Source: Archaeoglobaceae archaeon
Lineage (GTDB): Archaea > Halobacteriota > Archaeoglobi > Archaeoglobales > Archaeoglobaceae
Direction: 5' to 3'
NCBI GenBank assembly: GCA_026988525.1
Contig: JALSLC010000031.1
Coordinates: 1 to 35,161, forward strand
DNA: 35,161 bases
Shown: piece after piece, positions 1 to 8,591 of the stretch
Numbering within the stretch: the first letter of the stretch is position 1
How the letters are laid out: each line of letters begins with the position of its first letter
Made by a program: the position numbers and the translations under genes
Notes under the pieces: generated by a model
What the model saw: only the letters and a program-made list of their open reading frames with translations
Told to the model about the DNA's origin: nothing
Databases searched by the model: none

Positions 1-221
1 GAGCTTTATTCACTTACGAAGCAATTCCAAGAGGAACGGTTTTCTGGTTTGAAATAACTTATCAGAATCCCAAACATTTTGGACTAAACGACTGGGAAAC
101 AGATTTGATCATAAAAACGGTTGAAGACGGGCTCAGATACTTTGAGTTCTTAGGGGTTGGAGGCATGGGATCAAGAGGTTTCGGTAGGTTGAAAGTTCTT
201 AATATAGGTGATAAAAAATGA
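1..221 (+). CDS. Type III CRISPR Cas7-like RAMP protein, C-terminal fragment
   Basis: The reading frame is open from the window edge (first full codon at base 3) and ends at TGA 219-221. The last residues contain the glycine-rich signature GVGGMGSRGFGRLKV, typical of the C-terminal loop of Cas7-type RAMP subunits (Csm3/Cmr4 group) that form the crRNA-binding backbone of type III effectors. Its stop overlaps the start of the next gene (ATGA, 218-221), so the two are probably translated together. The following small helical subunit and second RAMP support a type III (Cmr-like) effector operon. Only about 70 residues are visible, so the exact family (Cmr4, Csm3 or other) cannot be fixed. Confidence 0.72.
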   Translation, partial: ALFTYEAIPRGTVFWFEITYQNPKHFGLNDWETDLIIKTVEDGLRYFEFLGVGGMGSRGFGRLKVLNIGDKK

Positions 222-607
222 TAGGGAGCGATAATTTAGATATGATTTCCGCCCAATTTGGTTTTAGCATACCTGAACTATTTAAACAACAAAAGGAAGA
301 TTTAGAAAAAATTGAAACATTAGCCAATAAGGCTTTAGGTATCATTATAGGGGAAGGATTACTTGCATATGCAGTTTGGCTTAAAAGCAGAAGTGAAAAA
401 GAAAAGAAATACGCAAAAGTTATTGAAAATAAAAGCTTAGAACTTTTAAAGAGTGAATGTATTAAATTGACAAATAAAGAAGATTTAACAGAAGCTGCAC
501 TTGAAATCTCGGAGAGTATCCAAAAAACACTCCTCGCAAGACAACTACTAGAAAGAATGCTTGTCTATGCAAGATATAGAGCTAAAGCTATGCAAAAAGG
601 TGATTAA
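218..607 (+). CDS. cmr5: Small helical subunit of type III CRISPR effector, Cmr5-like
   Basis: This 129-residue protein is almost entirely charged helix, with a WLKSRSEKEKKYAKV segment around residues 53-67 and a second helical block ending LLERMLVYARYRAKAM. Size, helical character and position between two RAMP genes match the Cmr5/Csm2-type small subunit, which stacks along the effector backbone and contacts target RNA. It starts inside the stop of the Cas7-like gene and ends 2 nt before the next start, so it lies within an operon. Sequence similarity alone is weak for such small helical proteins; the call leans on context. Confidence 0.6.
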   Translation: MIGSDNLDMISAQFGFSIPELFKQQKEDLEKIETLANKALGIIIGEGLLAYAVWLKSRSEKEKKYAKVIENKSLELLKSECIKLTNKEDLTEAALEISESIQKTLLARQLLERMLVYARYRAKAMQKGD

Positions 608-609
608 TA

Positions 610-1575
610 ATGGCTTGGAACTGCTATATTACAATCTTTAAAGCTGAAGCTCCAGTGCACATAGGATACAAGCAGGTTGGCATTTTGAAAACAACCCGCT
701 ATTACATCACAGGTAGAGCAATGTGGGGAGCTATAACTGCAAATTTGACGAGGGCTTTATTTAATTACCCAAAAGCAGAAGATTATCGAGATATAGGAGA
801 TTTCGTCAGAGAAAACATCAGAACGACTTACTTTTACCCAGCCATAAGGAAAAATGAGATGGAAGATCCGGAAAACTGGAACAAGTATGAGACTGATAAC
901 TATCTCGTTTTTCTGCCAAAATATACACAGGAAGGAATAAAGTTCGGCGAAAAAATTAAAGAAGAATTTGAACAAAGCTTCGTAGGTTCGTTCGTTTCAA
1001 CAGCTTTAGATTCCGGTACAAAGACAGCCGAAGAAGGAAGTCTGCACGAATTCGAGTTTATAAAAAATAAGGTCAAAATCGGTAATAAAACAGTAGATAC
1101 CTACTGGGTTGGCTATTTGTTTGTAAAAGAAAAAGCAGAAAATAAGAAAGTAGAAATCGAGAAGTGCAAAGAGGAGGATGTAATAATAAAGAGAGTGAAT
1201 AATAACAAAAGGGTAGAGTTGAGAAACGTTTTAAGTTTAATTCATGTAGGTGGAGAAAAAAATTACGGATTAGGCAAGTTAAAGTTAATAGCAATGCAAA
1301 AAACTAACGGTAAAGTTTTCGGAAAGTTTGATTTCGAACTCAGTAATAAATATCCAATTATCAAAAATTTGAATGTTCTTGTAGCTCATGCAATTTTAAA
1401 CAAAATTAGATTAGAATTGGGTGAAATTGAACCTCTTGTGGGCTTAGAATGGTCTGGTAAAGGTGCAGGACAGAGTGTAAGCACGGCTGTAATATGTATT
1501 ACCCCAGGAAGTAAAATTTCTGGAAAATATGCCTTAGGTGAGTACGGCCTTATTAAATGCTTAACAAACGAGTAA
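610..1575 (+). CDS. RAMP-superfamily CRISPR-associated protein
   Basis: The 321-residue protein begins with a RAMP-like strand and the motif PVHIGYKQVGILKTTRYY followed by ITGRAMWGAI (residues about 15-42), which resembles the N-terminal GxRG/GS-loop region of Cas5/Cas7-like RAMPs. Around residue 213 is a glycine-rich loop, HVGGEKNYGLGKLKL, typical of the RAMP fold. It follows the Cmr5-like gene by 2 nt and is the last gene of the visible type III operon; a tRNA on the other strand follows. It may occupy the Cmr1/Cmr6 or Csx10 role, but I could not assign it to a named subunit. No catalytic residues are evident. Confidence 0.62.
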   Translation: MAWNCYITIFKAEAPVHIGYKQVGILKTTRYYITGRAMWGAITANLTRALFNYPKAEDYRDIGDFVRENIRTTYFYPAIRKNEMEDPENWNKYETDNYLVFLPKYTQEGIKFGEKIKEEFEQSFVGSFVSTALDSGTKTAEEGSLHEFEFIKNKVKIGNKTVDTYWVGYLFVKEKAENKKVEIEKCKEEDVIIKRVNNNKRVELRNVLSLIHVGGEKNYGLGKLKLIAMQKTNGKVFGKFDFELSNKYPIIKNLNVLVAHAILNKIRLELGEIEPLVGLEWSGKGAGQSVSTAVICITPGSKISGKYALGEYGLIKCLTNE

Positions 1576-1628
1576 ATAATATTAAATCATAATTAAATCA
1601 TAGCAAAAACTAAAACTCGAATCAGAAG

Positions 1629-1701
1629 GGCCCGGACCGGGATTCGAACCCGGCTCCTGGGATCCACAGTCCCAGAGGATAGCCACTACCCCATCCGGGC
1701 C
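1629..1701 (-). tRNA. tRNA-His (GTG anticodon)
   Basis: The minus strand folds into a full cloverleaf with anticodon stem TGGGA/TCCCA around the loop CTGTGGA, giving anticodon GTG. The acceptor stem GCCCGGA/TCCGGGC carries an encoded G at position -1 opposite C73, the histidine identity element. CCA is not encoded. The T arm contains GGTTCGAATCC. There is no intron. Confidence 0.95.
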
Positions 1702-1727
1702 ATCTACATTAAACACTGATTAACTGA

Positions 1728-1736
1728 TTTTAAAAA
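1728..1736 (-). promoter_or_regulatory. TATA-like box for tRNA-His
   Basis: TTTTTAAAA on the minus strand is centred about 31 nt before the tRNA 5' end, the usual archaeal distance. It overlaps the region just after the cofD stop, so tRNA-His seems to have its own promoter. Confidence 0.45.
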
Positions 1737-1738
1737 TT

Positions 1739-2641
1739 TTATCCTATGTACTCTCTTAGGGTGTTGATTAAAAATTTTGCCAGCCTAACTTCATCTTCTT
1801 TACACTTCATTAATATATTTGTTTCAATATGCTCAAACTCACACGTATCTCCACTGTGAACTATAATTAAATCTAAAAAGTCAGAGTAGTAATTGGCGAC
1901 GCCATTTGCAGAGACTTCTAAACCAAAAGCTCTCATCAATTTTCCAGCTGGACCACTTACTGGTTTATTACCGATTATAGGTGATATTGCCAACACGAAT
2001 TTACTCTTTAAAAGCATCCTCATGTTTTCAATCTCAATTATAGGAGTTATACTTGTTATAGGATTGCTGGGGCCTATAACAACAGCATCGCTATTTTTTA
2101 TTGCGAATTTAACATCATTCGTTAACTTAGCTTTCTCTATTCCTCTAAACTCTACGTCTAAAACTTCAGGCTCCCCTTTACTACACACCCAAAACTCCTG
2201 AAAATGCAACCATCCATCGCATGTTTTTATATATGTAGATATTTCTTCATTACAAACTGGAAGTACCTCAGCTTTAACTCCAAACATGTTTTTTATTTCT
2301 CTTGTCGCATCTGTTAGAGAGTAGCCTTTTCTAAGTAGTTCACTTCTAATAATATGTGTGGCTCTATCTAAATCGCCTATCATCATTTTTTCATCAAAAC
2401 CAAGCATTTTTAACCTTCTATGTGTAACAAAACTATCGTTTTTAATCCCCCACCATTTTTTGTCGTCTATGATGTCTGCAATTGCATAAATAACGGAGTC
2501 AATATCTGGGCAAACTTTGTTTCCTGAAACCCACACATCTTCTGCCACATTTACAATAACATTGAATTCAGGGCATATACTTGAGTATCCCCTAAGAAGC
2601 TTTGGTGTTCCAGTACCTCCAGAAAGAAAACTAACTATCAT
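1739..2641 (-). CDS. cofD: 2-phospho-L-lactate transferase (F420 biosynthesis)
   Basis: CofD transfers the phospholactyl (or phosphoenolpyruvyl-derived) group from its guanosine-diphosphate-activated donor to the deazaflavin Fo, forming the F420-0 skeleton or its dehydro form. The 300-residue length is typical. The protein opens with the nucleotide-binding loop [14 protein letters not shown] (residues 4-17). The family signature [12 protein letters not shown] lies near residue 191 and [15 protein letters not shown] near residue 222. It is the last gene of a minus-strand operon and overlaps the upstream nucleotidyltransferase gene by 4 nt (2638-2641). F420 dependence agrees with Mch at the far end of the window. 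Confidence 0.95.
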   Translation of the reverse strand: MIVSFLSGGTGTPKLLRGYSSICPEFNVIVNVAEDVWVSGNKVCPDIDSVIYAIADIIDDKKWWGIKNDSFVTHRRLKMLGFDEKMMIGDLDRATHIIRSELLRKGYSLTDATREIKNMFGVKAEVLPVCNEEISTYIKTCDGWLHFQEFWVCSKGEPEVLDVEFRGIEKAKLTNDVKFAIKNSDAVVIGPSNPITSITPIIEIENMRMLLKSKFVLAISPIIGNKPVSGPAGKLMRAFGLEVSANGVANYYSDFLDLIIVHSGDTCEFEHIETNILMKCKEDEVRLAKFLINTLREYIG

Positions 2642-3570
2642 ATTCGATCAATCAAAGTTTTGGAAAATAAATATTCATCACACTCTCTTTTAGTTCCAAC
2701 AATAACTTTGTATCCCTCAACAGTCTTTTCTAAAATTCCATGTACTTCTACTCTCTCACCTTTAAATGCTTGTCCGGTATAGGTGTGTGTAAAACATAGA
2801 ACTTCTATTTTTGTGCTTGTTAATGGTTTAACACTCGATTTAACACATACATCTTTAAGCGGATACCTTGACGGATAATCAAATATTGCAGAATCGTCAA
2901 TAACTGTTCCTTCAAGAGTAACTTCTCCAAGTTTTTTTCCTGAAATTTCTGGGTATTTATACAGCTCATTGTAGTCTCTAACAAATAGTAAATCAAAGTA
3001 TATTCCGTCAAGTACAGCTCTATTGTACTTTCTTATCTCATGAGCAACAAAAATATCGAAGTCTATGTGTGGTTTTCTTTTTTTGTATATTTTTTTCCAG
3101 TTTGGTTGTGAAAGAATTCCTTTTTCAATACATTTTTTCAAATATTCTCTTGCAATTTTCCAGTATTTGCCATATACAACAAAATCTACATCTGAATTTT
3201 TTTCTGCTAACCCTAAGAGCCTTGATCCAGTAACGCCTTTGTGTGTACTTGGTATATTTGAAAAGAATTCGTAAATTTTTGAAACTATATGGTCTTTTTT
3301 TATTATTTCTGGTGTTAGAATCTCAGGTTTCAACACTTTTAAATCTGAATTTGGTAAAATAAATATTCCATCCTTCTGATATTCTTTAAAATAATTCAAG
3401 GCTTCTTTATGACTGAGCTTTACGTATTCATTTCTCTTTTCCTTAATTTCCTTAGCAATAGATAACGGGATATACCTAAGTAAGCATTTTACGTACTCAT
3501 CATTAAAGTATGATACTACAGAAAAATAACAATCTTCGAATTTTATAAAATCTCTCAATCTTATTTTCAT
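2638..3570 (-). CDS. Predicted nucleotidyltransferase (COG1665-like)
   Basis: A central nucleotidyltransferase (Pol-beta fold) domain is shown by [22 protein letters not shown] around residues 113-134, the GS...DxD metal-binding motif, with a likely third acidic residue in HIDFDIF near residue 168. The N-terminal 100 residues and a C-terminal beta-rich region ([10 protein letters not shown]) flank it. The architecture recalls the archaeal COG1665 family; the substrate is unknown. It overlaps its neighbours by 4 nt on both sides, so it is tightly coupled with the zinc-finger protein upstream and cofD downstream. Coupling to cofD need not mean a role in F420 synthesis. Confidence 0.72.
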   Translation of the reverse strand: MKIRLRDFIKFEDCYFSVVSYFNDEYVKCLLRYIPLSIAKEIKEKRNEYVKLSHKEALNYFKEYQKDGIFILPNSDLKVLKPEILTPEIIKKDHIVSKIYEFFSNIPSTHKGVTGSRLLGLAEKNSDVDFVVYGKYWKIAREYLKKCIEKGILSQPNWKKIYKKRKPHIDFDIFVAHEIRKYNRAVLDGIYFDLLFVRDYNELYKYPEISGKKLGEVTLEGTVIDDSAIFDYPSRYPLKDVCVKSSVKPLTSTKIEVLCFTHTYTGQAFKGERVEVHGILEKTVEGYKVIVGTKRECDEYLFSKTLIDRI

Positions 3571-4160
3571 CTTCTCCTTCTTTTATTTCTTTTGCCTTTA
3601 TATTGGTACATAGCATAAACTCTTCTTATTTCCTTGGCTTCAGCTTTATCACCCTCTCTCTTTAGCAATCTTCCATTTATTAGCTTTATTCTTGTTATTT
3701 TAAAGTGTTTTCCGTTTATTTCTAGAACTTCGCCAACTTCAAATTCAGTATCTCCTGAAACGAGTGTTTTATATGGAGTAGTAATAGCTCCTTTATGTAA
3801 ACTAATTTTAACAATTACTTCTCCTACATCTCTTAACCAAACAGTAGATACATCTTTGGCTAAAGCATGTTCAGCTCTTGAACCATTCTTAAATTCGAGA
3901 GAAGTAATCTCTCCAACCTTAAAACCATCTTCAACTTCTACAACAACTTCATTTCCAACTTCAAGAATTGAATCTGCTTTAACTTTAAGCTTACCTTTTT
4001 CAGATTCGGCTCCAGAACTTATTATTGCTCTTAACTCAATTTCCTTCTCTTCTCTAAGCTCTACAACACTACCACAAACTTTACATCTATACAGATTTTT
4101 GTCAGCTCTAATCAATTCATGTTCAGTTTGCTCTTTACAAACATCGCAATAGATTTCCAT
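3567..4160 (-). CDS. HVO_0476-type archaeal zinc-finger protein
   Basis: The 197-residue protein has an N-terminal zinc ribbon (CDVC at residues 5-8, CKVC at 27-30) followed by repeated small beta domains and a strongly basic tail ([10 protein letters not shown]). This layout matches the uncharacterised archaeal HVO_0476/COG1326 zinc-finger family. A good ribosome binding site, GAGGTGAG, precedes the ATG on the minus strand. The basic tail suggests nucleic acid or ribosome binding, but this is inference. It lies 14 nt after pcc1 and overlaps the nucleotidyltransferase gene by 4 nt. Confidence 0.75.
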   Translation of the reverse strand: MEIYCDVCKEQTEHELIRADKNLYRCKVCGSVVELREEKEIELRAIISSGAESEKGKLKVKADSILEVGNEVVVEVEDGFKVGEITSLEFKNGSRAEHALAKDVSTVWLRDVGEVIVKISLHKGAITTPYKTLVSGDTEFEVGEVLEINGKHFKITRIKLINGRLLKREGDKAEAKEIRRVYAMYQYKGKRNKRRRR

Positions 4161-4174
4161 AGTGTTCTCACCTC

Positions 4175-4399
4175 TTATTTATTATTTAGGGCATTTAAAG
4201 TATCTACAGCCGCTTTTATATTTCTGAAGTAGTCTTCAAAAGCCGAAATCAAACTCTCTACTCTATCTGTTTTTATTTGAATAATCAACTTGTTATCGCT
4301 AAATTTAGTATTGCACCAACTGGGATCATCAACTTTTAACGCTTTAGCAACAATTTTTGCATCATCTATTTCTAAGAAGGTTTCAGCATCGCACAACAA
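4175..4399 (-). CDS. pcc1: KEOPS complex subunit Pcc1
   Basis: The 74-residue protein matches the Pcc1 pattern: an initial strand, a helix with AKIVAKALKVDDP (residues 15-27), two strands (KLIIQIKTDRVE) and a long C-terminal helix ending NIKAAVDTLNALNN. Pcc1 dimerises KEOPS, which installs the threonylcarbamoyl group of t6A37 on ANN-decoding tRNAs. The start ATG lies 28 nt inside the upstream RecJ-like gene, in another frame; this long overlap is real because no later start would keep the fold. Bud32, another KEOPS subunit, is encoded at 25658. Confidence 0.85.
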   Translation of the reverse strand: MLCDAETFLEIDDAKIVAKALKVDDPSWCNTKFSDNKLIIQIKTDRVESLISAFEDYFRNIKAAVDTLNALNNK

Positions 4400-5676
4400 A
4401 GCTTATCCACCTCTTTAACAAAATCTTCAGCTTTATCAGCAGGTATAATTGCTCCAGCTGCTACACTATGCCCACCGCCTCTTCCACCAACCTTTTCTGC
4501 TGCTACATTCATAACTTCACCCAAGTTGACTTTTATTTTTGGATTTGCCCTTGAAGAAACTTTTGCAGAATCATTCTTTATATTTACTGCTATAAAAGGT
4601 TTATCTGAATAGATGTATCTGGATAATACAGTTGCTATAGGGCCCGTGGATGGAGCTTTTTCCATTATTAAATACCTTATGCATTCTCCCTCTTTTATTT
4701 CTTCTCTTCTTTTGGTAATCTCATCTAAAAGCTCTATTTGAAATTTTTTCCAGATATTATATCCTTTTTCAAGAAATTTTTCATCTTTTGAACAAATTGC
4801 AAAACCAATACCACATGCTGTAGCCCTTCCACAAGCATTTATGACATCTGTGTAAGTTACTGCGTTCTCTATTAACTCATTTTTTAATATTATTTTTTTA
4901 CCTACGAACTCTTCAATTACACCCTCATAAGCTCCCTGTTTTAATAACTTTAAGATTATAGCATTTGCAAGTCTTCTTATTTCATCATTACTTAGCGAAT
5001 CTACATCTTCTTCACCGCTAAGTCCAACTTTTTTTAAGAATTCATCAAGTTCCTCATCCTTACCATAGAAATCTAAAAATGGTTCAGTGGATAATTGTAG
5101 TACTTCTCTTAGTTTTCCAGAATGAAGATTTAACCCTTTCTTAACTTCTATGTACCCCGATTTTAACCCTCTTTTTACAACTTCCTCGTTACCTCCCACA
5201 ATTTTCTGTTTATCACCAAGTATTCCTGCAATTGATACAGCTGTTAGATCATCATTATTTCCAAGGCAATCTGCAACTATAAATGCTGTACTACTTGCAC
5301 ATAGTTCGTAAGTACCATCAAGCCCCGCTAAATGTGGATTAACGTGAACGACAACATTATCGTTTAATGGCTCAATTTTGCCCACAGGAGCATGATGGTC
5401 AACTATAACTACATCTTTTTCTATTTTGGATACTATGTTTGGATAACCACTACCCATGTCCGATAAGATTATTAAATCCGAATCACTCTCCGGAACTGTA
5501 TTAAGCCCTTTTAAAAAAGTAACATGAAATTGTTTATTCAATCTACTTACAGCTATAGCTAATATAGCACCGCTACTAATTCCATCAGCATCGTAATGTG
5601 TGAATATATGAACACTATCTGCCTTTCTTATTAATTCAGCCGCTTTACTAGCTTCTATCCTAAGTATGTCAAGCAT
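4372..5676 (-). CDS. Archaeal RecJ-like DHH-family exonuclease
   Basis: The 434-residue protein has the DHH phosphoesterase motifs in order: HYDADGISSG (residues 27-36), SDMGSG near residue 72, VDHHAP near residue 92, and the C-terminal DHHA1 signature GGRGGGHSVAAGA near residue 403. These form the two-manganese active site of archaeal RecJ/GAN-type single-strand nucleases, which act at replication forks or in repair. It is the first gene of the five-gene minus-strand operon with pcc1, the zinc-finger protein, the nucleotidyltransferase and cofD. Which archaeal RecJ paralogue it is (GINS-associated or other) cannot be decided. Confidence 0.88.
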   Translation of the reverse strand: MLDILRIEASKAAELIRKADSVHIFTHYDADGISSGAILAIAVSRLNKQFHVTFLKGLNTVPESDSDLIILSDMGSGYPNIVSKIEKDVVIVDHHAPVGKIEPLNDNVVVHVNPHLAGLDGTYELCASSTAFIVADCLGNNDDLTAVSIAGILGDKQKIVGGNEEVVKRGLKSGYIEVKKGLNLHSGKLREVLQLSTEPFLDFYGKDEELDEFLKKVGLSGEEDVDSLSNDEIRRLANAIILKLLKQGAYEGVIEEFVGKKIILKNELIENAVTYTDVINACGRATACGIGFAICSKDEKFLEKGYNIWKKFQIELLDEITKRREEIKEGECIRYLIMEKAPSTGPIATVLSRYIYSDKPFIAVNIKNDSAKVSSRANPKIKVNLGEVMNVAAEKVGGRGGGHSVAAGAIIPADKAEDFVKEVDKLCCAMLKPS

Positions 5677-5700
5677 AAGTAAAAGAGATACTCTACACTT

Positions 5701-5710
5701 TTAATATTTT
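5701..5710 (-). promoter_or_regulatory. TATA-like box of the recJ-pcc1-cofD operon
   Basis: AAAATATTAA on the minus strand lies about 29 nt before the ATG at 5676, consistent with a transcript starting at or within a few bases of the start codon. Confidence 0.45.
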
Positions 5711-5751
5711 TTACTGAGTTTTTACCGAGTTACAGTTATTTCACCAAAAAC

Positions 5752-5760
5752 TTTATATAT
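5752..5760 (+). promoter_or_regulatory. TATA box of the TRAM gene
   Basis: TTTATATAT is preceded by a purine-rich BRE-like stretch (CCAAAAAC). The expected start of transcription is near 5780-5785. A strong ribosome binding site, GGAGGTG, at 5792-5798 follows, so this gene would have a short leader. Confidence 0.65.
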
Positions 5761-5804
5761 TTTATAATTAAAACTTGATGAGTTGAAATTTGGAGGTGCC
5801 AAAT

Positions 5805-6008
5805 TTGGAAGAATTTGTTAGAAAACCACCCGTAAAAGTCGGGGATGTTAGAAGTGTGAAAATTGAAGCCCTTGGAAGCGGAGGAGATGGGATAGCTAAG
5901 GTAAGCGGATTCGTAGTATTTGTTCCTGGAACAAATGTTGGGGACAATGTTACAGTAAGGGTGGTTAAGGTATTAAAAAAGTACGCTTTTGCTGAAGTGG
6001 TTGAGTAA
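5805..6008 (+). CDS. TRAM-domain RNA-binding protein
   Basis: This small protein (67 residues from the chosen start) is a single TRAM domain: VGDVRSVKIEALGSGGDG, then GFVVFVPGTNVGDNV, then a strand rich in hydrophobic residues ending FAEVVE. Stand-alone TRAM proteins are abundant in archaea that lack or supplement cold-shock proteins and are thought to act as RNA chaperones. I chose the TTG at 5805 because the Shine-Dalgarno GGAGGTG (5792-5798) sits 6 nt before it; a longer frame from TTG 5790 would place that site inside the coding sequence. It is monocistronic. Confidence 0.88.
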   Translation: MEEFVRKPPVKVGDVRSVKIEALGSGGDGIAKVSGFVVFVPGTNVGDNVTVRVVKVLKKYAFAEVVE

Positions 6009-6049
6009 ATTAGTTGAGTTACTAAGGATTTGTTAAATTGTTTAATTGA

Positions 6050-6106
6050 TTTTTTAATACTGTATTTTATTTATTGTACAGTAATTTTTGTGGGATGTTA
6101 TTTTTT
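6050..6106 (+). terminator. T-rich termination region after the TRAM gene
   Basis: Three T runs (6050-6055, 6085-6089, 6101-6106) lie in the gap after the TRAM stop, as expected for archaeal oligo-T termination. No convincing hairpin accompanies them, and the rest of the 175-nt gap shows nothing else. Confidence 0.4.
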
Positions 6107-6183
6107 GTAGATTTACTTAGTTAAGTTTTACCTGATGGATATGCTCTCTAAAAGTTACAATAAAACGTAAAAACGAAAATAAA

Positions 6184-6256
6184 CGCCGCCGGCAGGATTC
6201 GAACCTGCGACCATCGGCTTAACAGGCCGACGCTCTACCAGCTAAGCTACGGCGGC
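6184..6256 (-). tRNA. tRNA-Asn (GTT anticodon)
   Basis: The minus strand forms a cloverleaf with acceptor stem GCCGCCG/CGGCGGC, discriminator G73, anticodon stem TCGGC/GCCGA and loop CTGTTAA, giving anticodon GTT. The T arm is GCAGGTTCGAATCCTGC. No intron and no encoded CCA. Confidence 0.95.
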
Positions 6257-6283
6257 TCCGAAATAAGAAAGATTGAAAGAGCA

Positions 6284-6290
6284 TTTAAAC
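6284..6290 (-). promoter_or_regulatory. TATA-like box for tRNA-Asn
   Basis: A GTTTAAAT element on the minus strand is centred about 31 nt before the tRNA 5' end. It lies between the tRNA and the end of proS. Confidence 0.45.
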
Positions 6291-6303
6291 TTTACCCTCA
6301 ACA

Positions 6304-7740
6304 TTAGTAAGTTTTAGCTATTGCTGTAAGTTTACCTTTTTTACCACAGATAACACACTTTCCTTCCATTTTTACATCTATTGGCAATTCTAAAATTTCT
6401 CCCAATACATTGCCTACTTCATCAAGCTCGCTTCCACATTCTTTAGAATCGCACATGTACGTTAGAACCACTCCTTCTTTAATCCAATTTTTAACTTCAT
6501 TCAGATTTTCACAAATTTTTATTTTTTCTTTAAACTTTTCTAACGCTTTATTGTATATTCTCTCTCTCATCTCTTTAGCCCATGTATCGATTTTTTCAGT
6601 TAATTCATCTCTTTTAACTTTAAACTTCTTTCTTTCATCTCTAAAAGATACAACAACTGAATTCTCTTCTACTTCCTTAGGTCCTACTTCTATCCTAATA
6701 GCTGCACCTTTTATTTCCCAATTGTAATACTTTGCTCCCGGTCTTTCGTCGCTATCATCCATAATCACTCTATATTTACCTCTTATCTCGTTGTATATTT
6801 CTCCTGAAAACCTTAGTACGATTTCTTCTTTTCCTTTATACAGTATAGGTATTATTACTATTTGTACAGGTGAGACTTCAAAAGGTAAAACCAATCCCAA
6901 ATCATCTCCGTGTATTGATATAAGAGCTGCTATACATCTCTCAGATATTCCGTAACAAGTCTGATGAACAAAACTGTGGTCTCCATCGGGCGTTTCATAA
7001 GTTATTTCAAAAGTTTTTGCAAAATTATCTCCTAAGTTATGCACAGTACCTATCTGCAAAGTCTTTCCATCTGGCATTATTGTATCGAACGCAATTGTAT
7101 AAACTGCTCCGGGAAACTTATCCCATTCAGGTCTCTTGCAAATTATACAAGGTATAGCTAATTTTTCGTAAAATTCTTTGTAATAACTTACAGCTTTTCT
7201 AACTTGTTCTTCTGCTTCTTCAAAAGTTGCATGAACTGTATGAGCCTCTTTAAATGATGTTATCTCCCTTAATCTTATAAGCGGTCTTGTATGTTTTGTT
7301 TCATAGCGAAATGTGTTTACTATTTGATAAACTTTTAGTGGTAAATTTGCATGACTCCTTATCCATAGTTTAAACATTGGGTACATAGCAGTCTCGCTTG
7401 TCGGTCTTAGAGCTAATTTTATATCTAAGGGTGTGTTACCTCCATGAGTTACCCAGTAAACTTCATCTTCAAAACCTTTTATATGCTCTCCTTCCTTTCC
7501 AAGCTCGGTTTCTGGTATTAAAGCTGGGAAGTAAACTTCGTCGTGTTCCCTGTCCATTATTTCTCTTAGAATATCGTACACATTTTTCCTTATTTTAAAA
7601 CCGAATGGAAACCACACGTAAAGACCTTTTACTGGATATCTCACATCCATAATTTCAGCTTTCTGAATTAACTCGTGGTACCATTCTGAAAATTTTTCTT
7701 TTTTAGGTAAATTTTTTGATTCATCTTTTGATTTTGACAT
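6304..7740 (-). CDS. proS: Prolyl-tRNA synthetase, archaeal/eukaryotic type
   Basis: ProRS charges tRNA-Pro with proline. The 478-residue enzyme lacks the bacterial editing insertion and has the archaeal C-terminal extension. Class II motif 2 is visible as FRYETKHTRPLIRLREI, with the nearby TSETAMYP substrate-site segment. A C-terminal zinc site is formed by CDSKECG and CVICGKK (last 45 residues), and the chain ends in the typical KTY. It follows the DUF2103 gene by 4 nt in the same minus-strand operon. Confidence 0.97.
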   Translation of the reverse strand: MSKSKDESKNLPKKEKFSEWYHELIQKAEIMDVRYPVKGLYVWFPFGFKIRKNVYDILREIMDREHDEVYFPALIPETELGKEGEHIKGFEDEVYWVTHGGNTPLDIKLALRPTSETAMYPMFKLWIRSHANLPLKVYQIVNTFRYETKHTRPLIRLREITSFKEAHTVHATFEEAEEQVRKAVSYYKEFYEKLAIPCIICKRPEWDKFPGAVYTIAFDTIMPDGKTLQIGTVHNLGDNFAKTFEITYETPDGDHSFVHQTCYGISERCIAALISIHGDDLGLVLPFEVSPVQIVIIPILYKGKEEIVLRFSGEIYNEIRGKYRVIMDDSDERPGAKYYNWEIKGAAIRIEVGPKEVEENSVVVSFRDERKKFKVKRDELTEKIDTWAKEMRERIYNKALEKFKEKIKICENLNEVKNWIKEGVVLTYMCDSKECGSELDEVGNVLGEILELPIDVKMEGKCVICGKKGKLTAIAKTY

Positions 7741-7744
7741 ATTA

Positions 7745-8458
7745 TCACCCCTCCGAAAGCATCTTTCTAATAAACTCTCCTTCGTCTTTGCAAGAAGCAG
7801 TAGTAATTATAAGTATTTTCTGCACACTTGTACCATCAATAAGTATAGCTTTTATGTTTCCTTTCTCATCACTTCTCGTCAATTTTAGTCTTACACCTCC
7901 TCCACTCGAAGTGCTACAACCCTCAATCACACCTGGTATTATTTTTTTGACATATTCACATTTAGCAACTTTATGCAATAGTTTTCTACCCTCCCTTCCA
8001 CCAATTATTGTTGTGTGTGATCCCCCTATCTTTTCTTCAGGTCTAAGGTTAACTTTTCTTAGTTTTCTTGTTAATAACAGATTAGATTTTATGTTCTCTA
8101 AAATTTCATTTAGTTCTCCTTTAACTCTGATAATTTTTACATCTGAAAGCGAGTATTTCTGTATTATTTCAGCACACAACTGTTCTTTAAAGTCAACACC
8201 TGATACTATAACTTCTTTAATTCTCCTCCAATGAATTCTTTCAGCTATCAATTCTACAGAATTTCTGAGTGAGTCTGGATATGCGGAGAAAGAATATTTT
8301 TCTACGAATACAGATTGCCCATAAACTCTAAAGAAAAATAACTTAAGTTCATCATCAAAATACACAAAACAAGCATCAGCATTTATTTCTCCACAGTTTA
8401 AACAGAACTGAGTAGGATATTCCAATACAGTCCCACATTTTCTACATCTTGTCATCAT
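7745..8458 (-). CDS. DUF2103 family protein with N-terminal zinc ribbon
   Basis: The 237-residue protein begins with a zinc ribbon (CRKC at residues 5-8, CLNC at 19-22). Its C-terminal half carries the DUF2103 signature GGSHTTIIGGREGRKLL (residues about 142-158), GVIEGCSTSSGGGVRLKL and an ending rich in hydrophobic strands. The biochemical role is unknown; the basic conserved core suggests nucleic acid or nucleotide binding, which is inference only. Two ATG codons open the gene (8458 and 8455). It precedes proS by 4 nt and follows initiator tRNA-Met on the same strand, so the three may form one translation-related transcription unit. A TATA-like box at 8481-8490 also permits separate transcription. 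Confidence 0.75.
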   Translation of the reverse strand: MMTRCRKCGTVLEYPTQFCLNCGEINADACFVYFDDELKLFFFRVYGQSVFVEKYSFSAYPDSLRNSVELIAERIHWRRIKEVIVSGVDFKEQLCAEIIQKYSLSDVKIIRVKGELNEILENIKSNLLLTRKLRKVNLRPEEKIGGSHTTIIGGREGRKLLHKVAKCEYVKKIIPGVIEGCSTSSGGGVRLKLTRSDEKGNIKAILIDGTSVQKILIITTASCKDEGEFIRKMLSEG

Positions 8459-8480
8459 AAAAGGTAGGGTAGCAGGTGTT

Positions 8481-8490
8481 TTTATTTGAT
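8481..8490 (-). promoter_or_regulatory. TATA-like box of the DUF2103-proS operon
   Basis: TCAAATAAAA on the minus strand is centred about 27-30 nt before the two ATG codons of the DUF2103 gene. Confidence 0.35.
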
Positions 8491-8493
8491 TAT

Positions 8494-8567
8494 AGCGGGG
8501 CGTGGATTTGAACCACGGATCTGCGGGTTATGAGCCCGCCGGGATTACCTGGCTACCCCACCCCGCT
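8494..8567 (-). tRNA. Initiator tRNA-Met (CAT anticodon)
   Basis: The cloverleaf has anticodon CAT in loop CTCATAA. Two initiator hallmarks are visible: the A1-U72 pair at the end of acceptor stem AGCGGGG/CCCCGCT, and three consecutive G-C pairs (GGG/CCC) next to the anticodon loop. The discriminator is A73. No intron; CCA is not encoded. Confidence 0.93.
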
Positions 8568-8591
8568 TCAATTTTTTCTTAGCTGTATGGA

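Noticed and set aside
3634-4152. Long plus-strand open frame opposite the zinc-finger gene
   Set aside because: It is a Ser/Thr-rich antisense reading of the well-supported HVO_0476-type gene, with no ribosome binding site or promoter.
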